37,261 nt of DNA from Opitutales bacterium (lineage in GTDB: Bacteria; Verrucomicrobiota; Verrucomicrobiia; Opitutales; Oceanipulchritudinaceae). Positions 15,392-25,441 of the stretch are shown in pieces (position 1 is the stretch's first letter; the number at the start of each line of letters is the position of its first letter). The notes under the pieces are model-generated. The model saw only the letters and a program-made list of their open reading frames with translations. It was not told the origin of the DNA and made no database searches. Position numbers and translations under genes: made by a program. The stretch spans positions 1-37,261 of the forward strand of contig JAFIGE010000041.1 in assembly GCA_020831585.1 (NCBI GenBank), given 5' to 3'.

Positions 15392-18300
15392 ATGAAGAAA
15401 AAAATCCGTCCTCTCCCGTCTTTTTTCCGTTACCCCATTTCCGCCCCGTTGGCCGGCCTGTGTGCTCTGGGTGTTCTCTTTGCCCTGCCGCTCGGGGCGG
15501 ATTGCGAACCGGGTGTTTGGGACGCTGACTTTGGCGTTCCGGGGGCGAGCGGCAGTGTGCGGGTATTCGCTCATCAGGGGCGCACGTCCGACAATCGCTT
15601 GATCGCGGGGGGCTTCTTCTCCGAGATCGGCGGGGTGTCGGCAGGCCGGGTGGCGCAGTGGGACGGTTCGGCATGGACTCCACTCGGGGATGGCTTTTCG
15701 AGCGGCACAGTATGGGCCCTCTCCACGGATTCGCCGACGTTTTTTCCCGTCATCGCGGGCATGACATCCGGGGACCGCGTCTACGGGTGGAACGGGTCGG
15801 AGTGGACCACACTGGGCGGTGGCTTTAGCAACGGCGTGGTCTATGATTTTCTCACGGCGGATGTGGGCGACGGCAACCGCCTGCTCGCGGCGGGATCATT
15901 CGGATCCCCTGCCCGTGTGGCCCAATACAACAGCTCGTCGGATTCCTGGGAGTCCATCGGAAGCGGTTTTGTCAACGGCACAGTGCGGGCACTCGCGGAA
16001 TACGGTTTTGGCAACGACCGTGCCGTGTACGCGGCGGGCAGCTTTACCACAGGAGGCGGTTCGCCCGCCAACCGGATCGCGCGCTGGAATGGGAGTTCGT
16101 GGGTGCCGGTGGGCGGCAGCCCTTTTGAAAACGGGATCATCTACGCGCTCGCCGTCTTCGATGACGGCACAGGCCCGCACCTTTATGCCGGCGGCAGTTT
16201 CACAGTCGCAAACGGTTCGGTGGCAGACCGCGTGGCTCGCTGGAACGGCAGCGAGTGGGAAGCCGTCGAAGGCGGTTTCGCGAGCGGCACGGTATGGTCG
16301 CTCGAAGTTATCGATGATGGCACTGGCCCCGCGCTCTACGCAGGCGGCAGCCAACCGGGCCGGATCAGCCGCTGGAACGGCGAGTCCGGTGCGGGATGGG
16401 AAAACGTCGGGCAAGCGACGAGCGGCTCTGTCCACGCCCTCGCGGCATGGGGCGAATCCCGCGCCGATCTGTATTTCGGCGGACTCTTTTCCTCGATGGG
16501 CGGAGAGGACGCTTCCAACATCGCGCGGATGAGCGGGTGTGCGCCCATGTACCGCACGCCGTCGGCCATCTCGGCAGAGGTCGACTCCTTCACGGCCCCC
16601 GGCTTCACCGGTTTCATTATCAGCTCCGATGAAGACAACCCCGATCCGGAGTATGACCGCGACGCCATCCGAGCCCAGGTGGGGGCGACTTTCCGCCGGA
16701 CCTTTGGGTTGTCCGCTTCCGGCCAGTTCCGCGTGGCTTTTCAGGTCCTCGACAGCGAGGGCAACCCACTGCCGCTCCGCGGGGCGACCGGACCGGATCA
16801 CCGTGTCCTCACGGGATGGCGGACGGTGAGCCTGACGCTCTTTGGCGGAGCCACGCAGTCGGAGACATTTTCGGCGGACCTGCGTCCGGAGGGAGAATGG
16901 CCGCCTTTCGGGGCCGTGCGCCTCCGGGCCACCATCATCCGCTGCCTGGAGCCTTATGATTCCGCTTTCGGTTGCGGCGAAAAAATCGCTGAACAAGCCA
17001 CGACGGGGGCGAGCACGATTCTCCATTTCGCCAACATGGAGAGCGACGATGCCGCCCTCAATGTGCGCCCGTGGCTTTCGAGCGTTTCCGTGCAGCGCCG
17101 CCACATCATCGATACGGCCGAGGGCGAGGAACACTTCCGCGCGCGGGCGCTCTTCGCCGTCTACCGCTACGACGGTTTTGCCGGTGCGAGTGATGGCCCC
17201 GATCCTGTGGATTTTCATTTTGATGTCACTGTGCGCGACGCCGACGGCACCGTGGTCCCGCTGGCGGAAGACCGGGTCACCGTCACGCGCAACATCCGGC
17301 GCTGGAGTAACGGATCTCCGCGCACGCCTTCGGTGACATCGGAGGAGGCCTTCCTCGATTTCCGGCCAGCCGGTCAGCTTGATTCGACGGCCGGTCCGTT
17401 CACGATTGAAGTGGAGTTGTCCCACACGGAGCACCCGGCCGCGCCGCCCGCTGAACAGGAGTTGTTTGCCGGGGCACGGACCTCTTCGAATAATCGGCTC
17501 CTGCATTTCAATGGCGACCTCTTCTTCGACGATATCCGCTTTGTCATCACCGAGGTTGAGAGCACACCGGTTTACACGGGTTCGGGAGGGCTGAACTCCG
17601 TGGAGGTGTCGCTGGATGTGGCGGAGAGCGGTGCTTTTGCGGCCAAGGTGCCCAACCAGTCACTGGGGTCGGGCGACGCCCTGACTGTGCGTCTTCTCAA
17701 TACCGGTCGAGCCATTGTCATGGATGGCTCGCGCTCGGTGCGGCCGACAAGCGGAGATCCGCTGGAGGCGATTTCGGATGTCAACGGCATCCGCTTTTAT
17801 CGGGCCGTTGTGCAGGCGGACGCCTCCGGGCTGAATATCCCCGCGACTTTCCTTCTACTTCCGCCGGGTTTCACGTTTCGTGCCGAGGTGCAGGAGTCCG
17901 GAGAGTTGCGCGGCTTCGCTTTTGTGCTCCTGCCCGGTGCGGGTCCGCTGGATGAAAATCTACACCCCGCCTTCGATCCATCAGAGACCTACAGTCCGGA
18001 GAATCGCGCCATCCTTCAGGAAGACGCCCGGCCCATTGCTTACCATGCCACTTCGCTCACCTGGAACACCAGCGGAGGCTTCATTGAGTTGGGCGGCATT
18101 GAACCGGTCTATGTTAACGAATGGCGCTACGCGCAATTGGAAACGTGGGCCGAGGGAGAGTTTATCACCCCCGAAGAGGCCCGCCGACTCAGCAACAAGG
18201 GCCACTACCGTTGGGTTGTGGGTGTTTCCGACCCCATGCGTATCTACGGCGCGGGCGAGGGTACCGGCGGGATACAGGCGCAGCTCGTATACGGAGCCGG

Positions 18301-21300
18301 AAGCTACCAGCCTCACTTTCCCCGCACTGGTCCTGTGGAGTGGAACTTCGGGGGCATGGTTATTGAAGACGGGGAGGTCACCGTGGGCAACAGCTTCCTT
18401 GCGGAGGTCAGCCCCATCGAGATCGAATACGGGCAAACCTGCCCGGAAGCCGCCTGTGACGACGACGGGAGCAGGGTCTTCAACTTCATTCCCGACGATG
18501 GCCGCCTGAACTTTACCGCCGATGGCGGATTGCACGCGTCCGGCCAACTGAGTGGCCACGATCACCTGCAATGGGGTTCGCTGGGCGGCGGAGATTTCGC
18601 CTACAACGTCATCAATGCCCAGCGGGGTCATCTGCACATTGCCGGCCACCACGCCCGCCATTCGGAGAGCTCCGTGACCGCAGGCGAAAAGCCCGCCCTC
18701 ATTCTCTACGCGGGCGTCGATCCCTCGGCCCTCGATCTCTACGAGCGCCCCGGACAAGCTGCTTATGCCGACGGTCTGGGTGATTACGCGGGAGTCAACC
18801 TGCGCGTGCCCACCGATGCATCCGGTGCGGCCATCAGCCGGATCGGCGGGGAAAACATTCCTTTTACCCTCACCGACCGTTCCAAATTCTATGTGCGCGA
18901 GCGCGGGGTTACCGGGATCTACGAAGAGAGCCCCGGCACCTTCGGCGCTCCCGACGGCGAACTGACCCTCTACGGTTATGATTTCACCTTTGACCGCTAC
19001 GGGCTGAACTTTGAGTTCGGTAGCAACCTCCTCTCCATCACCAACGGGAGCGTGACGGTGCCGTTTCCCTCCGACTTCACCCAATCTTTCGCGGGCCTCA
19101 CCTTCACCTGTCTCGGGGCACCCGATTCCGCCGAACCCCCCGAAGGCGAAGACGATCCCTTGCCCCTGGCCTACTGGCAGGCCTCCTTTTTCACGCGGGT
19201 GATCAACTTCGCGCAAGATCCCGCGAACCTTTGCGGCGATGCGAATGCCTTTCTCACCCTCGGCCTCTCCGTGCCCCTGGGAGCCCTCGACACGACGGCC
19301 CATGGCGTCCTCGGTTTTCTCCCCTCGGGCAACATCATGACTTGGGCCGAGGCCTCCGCCGAAAACCTGCCGGGCCTCACCTCGCGCCTCCCTCTGCCGC
19401 CCGGTATCACCCTCGCCGGACCCGAGGAAGAAACCTACCACCTTGATCCCGTCACCGAGCTCTATTTCAACGATTACCGCGCCCACGACGGCACCGGGGC
19501 CGTGGGCTTCGTCACTTTCGCCACCACGACGGCCGTACCTTTCTTCAAGGACCTTCAGGTGCAGGTGATGACCAGCGCCCAGGCTGATGTGGAAAACGCG
19601 GTCATCTACCTCGCCGGCGGCTGGCCCGGCGATGGCTGGCGCGACGGCGATTTGCACTTCTTCACGTCCTCCACCTTTGACCGTGCGCACCGCGCCTTCC
19701 CGCAAGGCATGGCCCTTGATGATTACCGCACCGCCGACGAGGATTCGGATGATACCTACCTCGTGAGGGCCGTGCAAAATTGGCTCGATGTGGTGCAGTT
19801 CAATTACCCGCTCCTCTGGAGCAACACCCTCCGCACCTTCCGCTCCCAAGAGACCCTGAACGAGGACTTGCTTGTCGTATTTGTAAACCACCGCGTGGAA
19901 CGCCTGAGCCCGCGCAACGCCGAACTGATCTTCGGGGCCACCTACGACGGCCTCCCCCAGGTCAACCTCGCCGCCATTGCCGTATCCGCCATCGATGAAG
20001 CCACCGGTGCCGCCTCCGCCCTCATTGAGGCGGTGGGCGAAAACGGCCGCGGGCTTATCGACTCCCTCGGCGGGGGGATCGATTCCGCCGCCGATCTCTT
20101 GCGCGACCGCATGGACGTCCTCTTTGGGCCGATGCTCGATAATGCCCTCGATGCCGTGATCGATCCCGCTTACGCCGCCCTTGAGGATGCTTTCAACACC
20201 ATCCAGGCGACCGCCGACAACATCGACGAATTGCAGGATGAATGGGCCTCCGAGCGACTCACCATTCTCGAAGAGTTCCTTACCGGCACGGTCGGCGATG
20301 CCGAAGCCACCCTTGTCGGTGCGCTTACCCAGCTTGACGGACTGGTGGCCGATGCCGATGGCCTCCTCGGCCAGGTCGATCAGCGGCTTGCCCGTATCCA
20401 ACTTTTCATTGCGGCGATGATTGACGAGGTGCAGCTCGATATCGACGGGCTACCCATGCCCAACTTCAATCCCAACCACGAGGCCCTCATCAACGAGGCC
20501 CTCGATGCTTTGCCGCTCCCCGGCCTCCTCGCTGAGATCGAGGGCGAACGCCAAATCATCCGCAACTTCGCCGAACTCCTCGTGCAGCAGCTCTCGCCCG
20601 GAATTGCCGATGCCCTGGGAGCCGCAGAGGAAATTCTGGGTGAGCTGGAGGCACGCCTTGAAGCCCTTCTGGAGCGCGCCGAACCCACCATCGATCGCAT
20701 CGTCACCGTCCTTGAACGGGCCGACGAAGAAGTGCAAAACGTCCGCGATCTTCTCGCTGAGGGCAGCGCCTACGCCAACGAAATCCGCGGCATGTTTGCC
20801 AGTGCCGGGAGCGAGATCGAAACCCTCGCCGGAGAGGTGCGCGACGCCATCGACGATTTTTTCCAGACCATCGAAGACCATCGCCCCGCCACGCCCGTGG
20901 GCGATTTCGTCTCGCAGGTGCGCTCGCCCTTTGACGATTTCGATCCCGAGGAAATCAAAGAACGCATCCGCCAGGAGGTGCGCGACCGCTTTTATCAAAC
21001 GGCCGTCATTGATGAAGTGCAGCAGTTCCTCAAAGCCCAGCTCTACGAGGTGGATGCCCTCATCCAGGATGCTGTCGATACGGCCCTTCACACTATCAAT
21101 CACACCATCCGCGACTTTCTGGCCGATGCCGTGGCCGAACTCGACGACACCATTAATGGCGTCATCGGACCCCTCGGAGACTACATCGGCTCGGGTGATA
21201 TCGCGGGCTACGCCCACATCCAGGGCGAAGCGCTGCGCCTTCTCCGCCTCGACGGTGCCTTTGAATGGCAAGTGCCCAAAGAACTCACCTTCCAAGGCTA

Positions 21301-22075
21301 TCTGCAAATCCGGCAGTTTGACGCGGAGGGGCCCGCCGCCGCCTGCGGCCCTGTGGGCGAGCCCTTCAACGAGGTGGAAATCGGGGCGGTCGATGTGCCT
21401 CTCGGCTGGATTTCCGATGGTATGCGCGCCGATGTGATGACCCGCTTCTCCTTCGAGACGGGGCCCTTCCGCCCGACCGGACTCGCGGGGGCCTTCGAAC
21501 TCACCGGCGGTGCGCTTGATTTCGAGGCCTTCACCATCCGTGCCCTCGGCGCGTCCGTGGCCTTCGGCACGCAGGAGAACTATATCAGCGCGGCCACGGA
21601 AATGGAGTTTTCCGATTATCGCCTTGCCGGCGGCGTCTTCTTCGGGCGCACCTGTACCTTGCAGCCCATCGAACTGTGGGATCCCGAAGTGGCCGCCTTG
21701 CTGGGGCCGCCCGATCCCACCTTTACCGGCGCGTATGTTTACGGGGAGGGGTGGATTCCCATCTCCGAGGCCCTTCTCGGCTTCCCGGCGTCGTGCATGT
21801 TCCGCATTTCCGCGGGGGTGGGGGCAGGGGCCTTTTACTTCGCCGAGGGGCCGACCTATGGCGGGCGCCTCTTCGCCGGAATCAGCGGGGATGCCCTCTG
21901 CCTCGTTTCCATCAAAGGGGAAGCCCGCCTCGTTGGCGTGAAGCAAGGGGATGACTTCCGCTTCTCCGGCAGCGGCAACGTGGCCGGCCGCGCGGGCAAG
22001 TGCCGCTTCTGCGTGCGCTTCTCCAAAACCGTAAACCTCAGCTACAGCGAAGGAAGCTGGAGCGTCGACTACTGA
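15392..22075 (+). CDS. Giant exported protein with beta-propeller repeats and a long helical region
   Basis: No known function is recognised in this 2227-residue product. It starts with a signal peptide (basic MKKKIRP, hydrophobic stretch, probable cleavage around 36). Residues ~85-345 hold six repeats of the form W-[ND]-G-x-x-W-x-x-[LVI]-G-x-G-F-x-x-G-x-V, spaced 43-53 residues apart and linked by DDGTGPxLYAGGSF-type strands. This type occurs in PVC-group secreted proteins and probably folds as a beta propeller. Residues ~370-1520 are beta-rich and unassigned. Residues ~1525-1930 are almost entirely amphipathic helix, rich in Asp/Glu/Ala/Leu, with little Gly or Pro, and could form a long coiled coil or helical bundle. 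The last 300 residues are beta-rich with several Cys (GRTCTL, PASCMF, KCRFC). It is the first gene of a three-gene operon and lies 6 bp before the next start. A surface or extracellular structural role is a guess. Confidence 0.75.
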   Translation: MKKKIRPLPSFFRYPISAPLAGLCALGVLFALPLGADCEPGVWDADFGVPGASGSVRVFAHQGRTSDNRLIAGGFFSEIGGVSAGRVAQWDGSAWTPLGDGFSSGTVWALSTDSPTFFPVIAGMTSGDRVYGWNGSEWTTLGGGFSNGVVYDFLTADVGDGNRLLAAGSFGSPARVAQYNSSSDSWESIGSGFVNGTVRALAEYGFGNDRAVYAAGSFTTGGGSPANRIARWNGSSWVPVGGSPFENGIIYALAVFDDGTGPHLYAGGSFTVANGSVADRVARWNGSEWEAVEGGFASGTVWSLEVIDDGTGPALYAGGSQPGRISRWNGESGAGWENVGQATSGSVHALAAWGESRADLYFGGLFSSMGGEDASNIARMSGCAPMYRTPSAISAEVDSFTAPGFTGFIISSDEDNPDPEYDRDAIRAQVGATFRRTFGLSASGQFRVAFQVLDSEGNPLPLRGATGPDHRVLTGWRTVSLTLFGGATQSETFSADLRPEGEWPPFGAVRLRATIIRCLEPYDSAFGCGEKIAEQATTGASTILHFANMESDDAALNVRPWLSSVSVQRRHIIDTAEGEEHFRARALFAVYRYDGFAGASDGPDPVDFHFDVTVRDADGTVVPLAEDRVTVTRNIRRWSNGSPRTPSVTSEEAFLDFRPAGQLDSTAGPFTIEVELSHTEHPAAPPAEQELFAGARTSSNNRLLHFNGDLFFDDIRFVITEVESTPVYTGSGGLNSVEVSLDVAESGAFAAKVPNQSLGSGDALTVRLLNTGRAIVMDGSRSVRPTSGDPLEAISDVNGIRFYRAVVQADASGLNIPATFLLLPPGFTFRAEVQESGELRGFAFVLLPGAGPLDENLHPAFDPSETYSPENRAILQEDARPIAYHATSLTWNTSGGFIELGGIEPVYVNEWRYAQLETWAEGEFITPEEARRLSNKGHYRWVVGVSDPMRIYGAGEGTGGIQAQLVYGAGSYQPHFPRTGPVEWNFGGMVIEDGEVTVGNSFLAEVSPIEIEYGQTCPEAACDDDGSRVFNFIPDDGRLNFTADGGLHASGQLSGHDHLQWGSLGGGDFAYNVINAQRGHLHIAGHHARHSESSVTAGEKPALILYAGVDPSALDLYERPGQAAYADGLGDYAGVNLRVPTDASGAAISRIGGENIPFTLTDRSKFYVRERGVTGIYEESPGTFGAPDGELTLYGYDFTFDRYGLNFEFGSNLLSITNGSVTVPFPSDFTQSFAGLTFTCLGAPDSAEPPEGEDDPLPLAYWQASFFTRVINFAQDPANLCGDANAFLTLGLSVPLGALDTTAHGVLGFLPSGNIMTWAEASAENLPGLTSRLPLPPGITLAGPEEETYHLDPVTELYFNDYRAHDGTGAVGFVTFATTTAVPFFKDLQVQVMTSAQADVENAVIYLAGGWPGDGWRDGDLHFFTSSTFDRAHRAFPQGMALDDYRTADEDSDDTYLVRAVQNWLDVVQFNYPLLWSNTLRTFRSQETLNEDLLVVFVNHRVERLSPRNAELIFGATYDGLPQVNLAAIAVSAIDEATGAASALIEAVGENGRGLIDSLGGGIDSAADLLRDRMDVLFGPMLDNALDAVIDPAYAALEDAFNTIQATADNIDELQDEWASERLTILEEFLTGTVGDAEATLVGALTQLDGLVADADGLLGQVDQRLARIQLFIAAMIDEVQLDIDGLPMPNFNPNHEALINEALDALPLPGLLAEIEGERQIIRNFAELLVQQLSPGIADALGAAEEILGELEARLEALLERAEPTIDRIVTVLERADEEVQNVRDLLAEGSAYANEIRGMFASAGSEIETLAGEVRDAIDDFFQTIEDHRPATPVGDFVSQVRSPFDDFDPEEIKERIRQEVRDRFYQTAVIDEVQQFLKAQLYEVDALIQDAVDTALHTINHTIRDFLADAVAELDDTINGVIGPLGDYIGSGDIAGYAHIQGEALRLLRLDGAFEWQVPKELTFQGYLQIRQFDAEGPAAACGPVGEPFNEVEIGAVDVPLGWISDGMRADVMTRFSFETGPFRPTGLAGAFELTGGALDFEAFTIRALGASVAFGTQENYISAATEMEFSDYRLAGGVFFGRTCTLQPIELWDPEVAALLGPPDPTFTGAYVYGEGWIPISEALLGFPASCMFRISAGVGAGAFYFAEGPTYGGRLFAGISGDALCLVSIKGEARLVGVKQGDDFRFSGSGNVAGRAGKCRFCVRFSKTVNLSYSEGSWSVDY

Positions 22076-22081
22076 TTGATC

Positions 22082-25000
22082 ATGCGACACCGATTCTACC
22101 TTCTGGCCCTATTCTGGGCGCTCACCTCCGCCGCACGTGCGGGTGATGATATTGATTTCCTCTACACTGCCGGAACGGTCACGCAAAACGCCGCCGGTCA
22201 GTCCTGGGCCTATGTCGCTTGGCAAAGCACGGGCGAGGGCGTCCCGCGCGGACCGTTTTCGATCCACGCCAAGCCGGGCGGTCCCGATTCAGCGGCCGAT
22301 TTTTCCCGCGTGGCCATCGTCGAGCCGCTTTACGATCCCGCCGTTATCCGGTCCGTCCTCTCCCGCGCACGCAATCTCGGCGAGGATCTCGACGCGCTCG
22401 AAGAAACGGCCCGCCGCCTCTTCCTGGATGTCCTTCCCGATGGTGGCTTCGAACTCGAAGAACTCCTCTCTGTCGTCTTCTACAGCGCGGAAAATGATCC
22501 GGAGCTTTTCGAGACGCTCACCCTGTTTGCCCGTATGCACCCTGCGGTCGCTCTCTGCCTCGGCTGGGGCTACGCCATGCCCCTCCCCGCCGGAGAGACC
22601 ACCATCGAGCTGCGCCGCCATGATCTTTCCAGCGGTGCCGATACGTCGGTCGTGGGGCGCGTGACCCTCGACCCCGCCGTGGATTATCGCTTGCCCGCTC
22701 CCGGTCCGGGCGTCGACCGCACCCTCACGGATTCGCGCGGTCACCTCAATGTGCGCCTCCTCTGGGGCACCGATGCAGACCTCCGGCGGCTCGCTCCTTT
22801 GCACTATGGCTTCAATATTTACCGACTCGACCGCTCCCTCGCCGAGGAGCTCGATCTCGATGACGGCGATACGCCGGACATCGGGCTGTTCCCCGGCATT
22901 GTGGGCAAGGACGACCGCGCCCGGCGCGTAAACCGCCTCCCCGCACTCGCCGCCGAGGAGTTTACCGAGGCCCAGGCCGCCGCCGCCGCCAGTTCGCCGG
23001 ATGACGATCTCTTTTTCTTTGCCGACGACAACGACCGTTTCAACGAAGGGGAACCCTTCAACGACGGCGACCAGTTCCTCTACTTTATCACCGCCCGCGA
23101 TATTCTCGGGCGCGACGGCCATTCCTCGCCCGGCACCCTTGTGACCGTTTGCGACCGCATGCCCCCGCCCGTTCCCACGCGCCTCGAAGCCCGCAACCGC
23201 CGCGTTGGCTCGGGGGCTTCCGCGACCGGTGCCCTCGAAATTTCCTGGCAGCAGAATCCGGACATCCCGGCCAACCCCGGCGACACGCCCACCACGGGCT
23301 ACTACATTTACCGCTGGCGCAGCGTCGCGGAGATGAATGAGAATGCACACGACTTCCACCGGGGCATTGTCGGCTTCGTGCCCCATGTCGAGGGGCGCGA
23401 ACGGGCCGTCTTTGTCGACGATGGGCCGGGTGCGCCCACGGTCGAGGAGGATGCCGGCTTTACCTTCCTTTACACGGTAAGGGCGGAGGATTCGACCGCC
23501 TGTGGGGACCACGGCAACATCTCCGGCAACAGTGCCCCGGTGCCGGCCGTCCTGCGGGATTGGTCCGGTCCCGATGCGCCCACAGGAAGCGTTTCCGCTC
23601 TCTGCGGAAGTGTCCTCATCGAACCGTTTACCTTTCCTCCCGGAGAGGAGCCTGACCTGAGCCTCGAAGATGAACGCGCCCTCAACTACTTTCATTGGCT
23701 CATCGCCATCTTGATCGTCGATCCCATGATCATCTGGTACGAAGTCGGTACGGGCTTGACCGAGGAGGAAGCGCGGGCCTCCGTTCAGCGTCATTACGTA
23801 CGGCCCGACCGCGAAGGGGCCGATTTCTTCCCGCCCCAATATTACTATGTGCAAAAGCCGCGGGCGGCCTTCGACCTCAAGCAAGACAATCTCTATTACG
23901 TCATCCGTGCCGGTGCGAAGAGCGGTGCGGTCTCCGAGCGCGTCAGCGGAATGGTCGGGTTGCCCCAGGATTTCGACAGCGTCGAACTGATTCCCTACGA
24001 GATCGACCATCTGTGGGTCAAGGGTGGGGTAGACGGCCCCTGCTTCCAGCATGTCTCCCGCAATCCCGCGCCGGAGCCGGGCCAACCGGACATCCAGCCG
24101 CTGGAGATCACCTTCGTCATGCCGCACGACGCCGTGGAGTGGAAACTCTTCCGCCGGATCAACGACGGACCGCTCACGCTCGTGGGCCAGGATGCCGACC
24201 GCAGCCTCGCAGGCGAAACCGTCACGACCGAAGACGCCGCTCTCCCCGGCGCGCCCTCCACGCGCATTTGCTACTTCCTCCAAGCTTTCAACGCCAACGG
24301 CATGAGCAGTTCGCTCGTGCGGCTGGATTGCTTCGATGTCGCCCACAGTGGCTTCCAGCGGCCCCTCCTCACGCCCCTTACGCCCTTGGCCGATGCTGGC
24401 GATGGGCAGCGCCGCGCCCGCCTCCGTTTCTTCGCCCCGGCAGCGGGCACCGAGCGCTTCGAGATTTGGGTCGGTGCGCTTCCCGATATCACCCCCGATG
24501 CGATTTCAGGGGAGCTTTCGCCAGACATTTCCAATGGCGGAGTCATCCCCGCACTGGAGGGGTTGGAGGACTTTGGGGACCGAACCTTCCGTGTGTTTGA
24601 AACGCCCCGCCTTGGCGGAAGCTTTGGTGCCTCCGCGCCCGACTTCGAGATCGAGATCGAGCTGCCCGCCGGGGCTGATTACGCCTTTGCCGTGCGCCCG
24701 GTGGGGCGGGGACCCTGGGCACCCCCGGGGGATGAGGCCGGTGCCGCCCGCCTCGCCGGCCCCTTCAGCAACATCGAGACCTTCCGCTGGCACGCTCCCG
24801 AAGATGAGGACCCCGATCAGGTGCCCTGGCCCGCTCTCGACACCCCGCCCGTGCACAACGATTTTCATCCCATGGCCGATGCCCGCGTCCTGCCCGCCGG
24901 GTTTGGCGGGGGGGTGGGCTTCCGCATCGGGGAATTCACACTGGATCCCTTCATCGACGCCGTTCTCAATCAGCAGCCCGACAACACCCCGCCGCATATC

Positions 25001-25441
25001 AATTTTTACCCGGCGGACATTGAGCTGAACCAGGTTTTCTACCAGGCGAGCGAAAGCAATTTCCTCCTTTCGCCTGCCTCCGAGCGAATGCGGAGCCTAT
25101 TGCCCGGCGTGCTTTACCGTTATCAGATTGACGGCCCGCTCGGTACGGTTTCTGACCGGATCGTTCAAGTTTCGCCCTTGGCCCCGGCGGATATCCAGAG
25201 CTTTCTCTTCTCCCTGCCGGTGAGCGACCGGACCATCGAATTTCGACAGATTCTCGATACCTTTGTCCAAGCCGTGCGCGACGACGACGACGATTTTGTC
25301 GGTGCGCCCCGCTACGGGCTCTACCTCCTCGACACCATGCCGGTAGCCGCCGGTTCCACCTACGGCTACCTCCTCGTCCTCTTCGATGACGACGGCGAGA
25401 TCAACCGCGTCGTTCCCAGCCAACCCGTGCAAATTCAATGA
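22082..25441 (+). CDS. Exported FN3-like protein, second gene of the three-gene operon
   Basis: The ATG at 22082 opens a good signal peptide (MRHRFYLLALFWALTSAARA, cut before GDD) and gives 1119 residues. A TTG at 22076, directly after the stop of the previous gene, would add only two residues. No enzyme motif is seen. The N-terminal ~350 residues are unassigned and include an acidic stretch (ASSPDDDLFFFADDNDRF). From ~360 several fibronectin-III-like segments follow, each opening with a Pro-rich start such as PPPVPTRLEA (~360) and GPDAPTGSVSA (~494) and holding YYIYRW- or FEIWVG-type strands. This looks like an extracellular scaffold or binding protein. The 6-bp gap to the upstream gene and the ATGA overlap with the downstream gene imply translational coupling, so the three products are probably made in fixed proportions. 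Confidence 0.75.
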   Translation: MRHRFYLLALFWALTSAARAGDDIDFLYTAGTVTQNAAGQSWAYVAWQSTGEGVPRGPFSIHAKPGGPDSAADFSRVAIVEPLYDPAVIRSVLSRARNLGEDLDALEETARRLFLDVLPDGGFELEELLSVVFYSAENDPELFETLTLFARMHPAVALCLGWGYAMPLPAGETTIELRRHDLSSGADTSVVGRVTLDPAVDYRLPAPGPGVDRTLTDSRGHLNVRLLWGTDADLRRLAPLHYGFNIYRLDRSLAEELDLDDGDTPDIGLFPGIVGKDDRARRVNRLPALAAEEFTEAQAAAAASSPDDDLFFFADDNDRFNEGEPFNDGDQFLYFITARDILGRDGHSSPGTLVTVCDRMPPPVPTRLEARNRRVGSGASATGALEISWQQNPDIPANPGDTPTTGYYIYRWRSVAEMNENAHDFHRGIVGFVPHVEGRERAVFVDDGPGAPTVEEDAGFTFLYTVRAEDSTACGDHGNISGNSAPVPAVLRDWSGPDAPTGSVSALCGSVLIEPFTFPPGEEPDLSLEDERALNYFHWLIAILIVDPMIIWYEVGTGLTEEEARASVQRHYVRPDREGADFFPPQYYYVQKPRAAFDLKQDNLYYVIRAGAKSGAVSERVSGMVGLPQDFDSVELIPYEIDHLWVKGGVDGPCFQHVSRNPAPEPGQPDIQPLEITFVMPHDAVEWKLFRRINDGPLTLVGQDADRSLAGETVTTEDAALPGAPSTRICYFLQAFNANGMSSSLVRLDCFDVAHSGFQRPLLTPLTPLADAGDGQRRARLRFFAPAAGTERFEIWVGALPDITPDAISGELSPDISNGGVIPALEGLEDFGDRTFRVFETPRLGGSFGASAPDFEIEIELPAGADYAFAVRPVGRGPWAPPGDEAGAARLAGPFSNIETFRWHAPEDEDPDQVPWPALDTPPVHNDFHPMADARVLPAGFGGGVGFRIGEFTLDPFIDAVLNQQPDNTPPHINFYPADIELNQVFYQASESNFLLSPASERMRSLLPGVLYRYQIDGPLGTVSDRIVQVSPLAPADIQSFLFSLPVSDRTIEFRQILDTFVQAVRDDDDDFVGAPRYGLYLLDTMPVAAGSTYGYLLVLFDDDGEINRVVPSQPVQIQ

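Noticed and set aside
17981-20401. An 806-codon minus-strand frame inside the 2227-residue gene
   Set aside because: Low-complexity Gly/Glu/Val composition, no start signal, and the plus strand forms a continuous protein with a signal peptide and repeats. The equal length to the ppdK shadow is chance.
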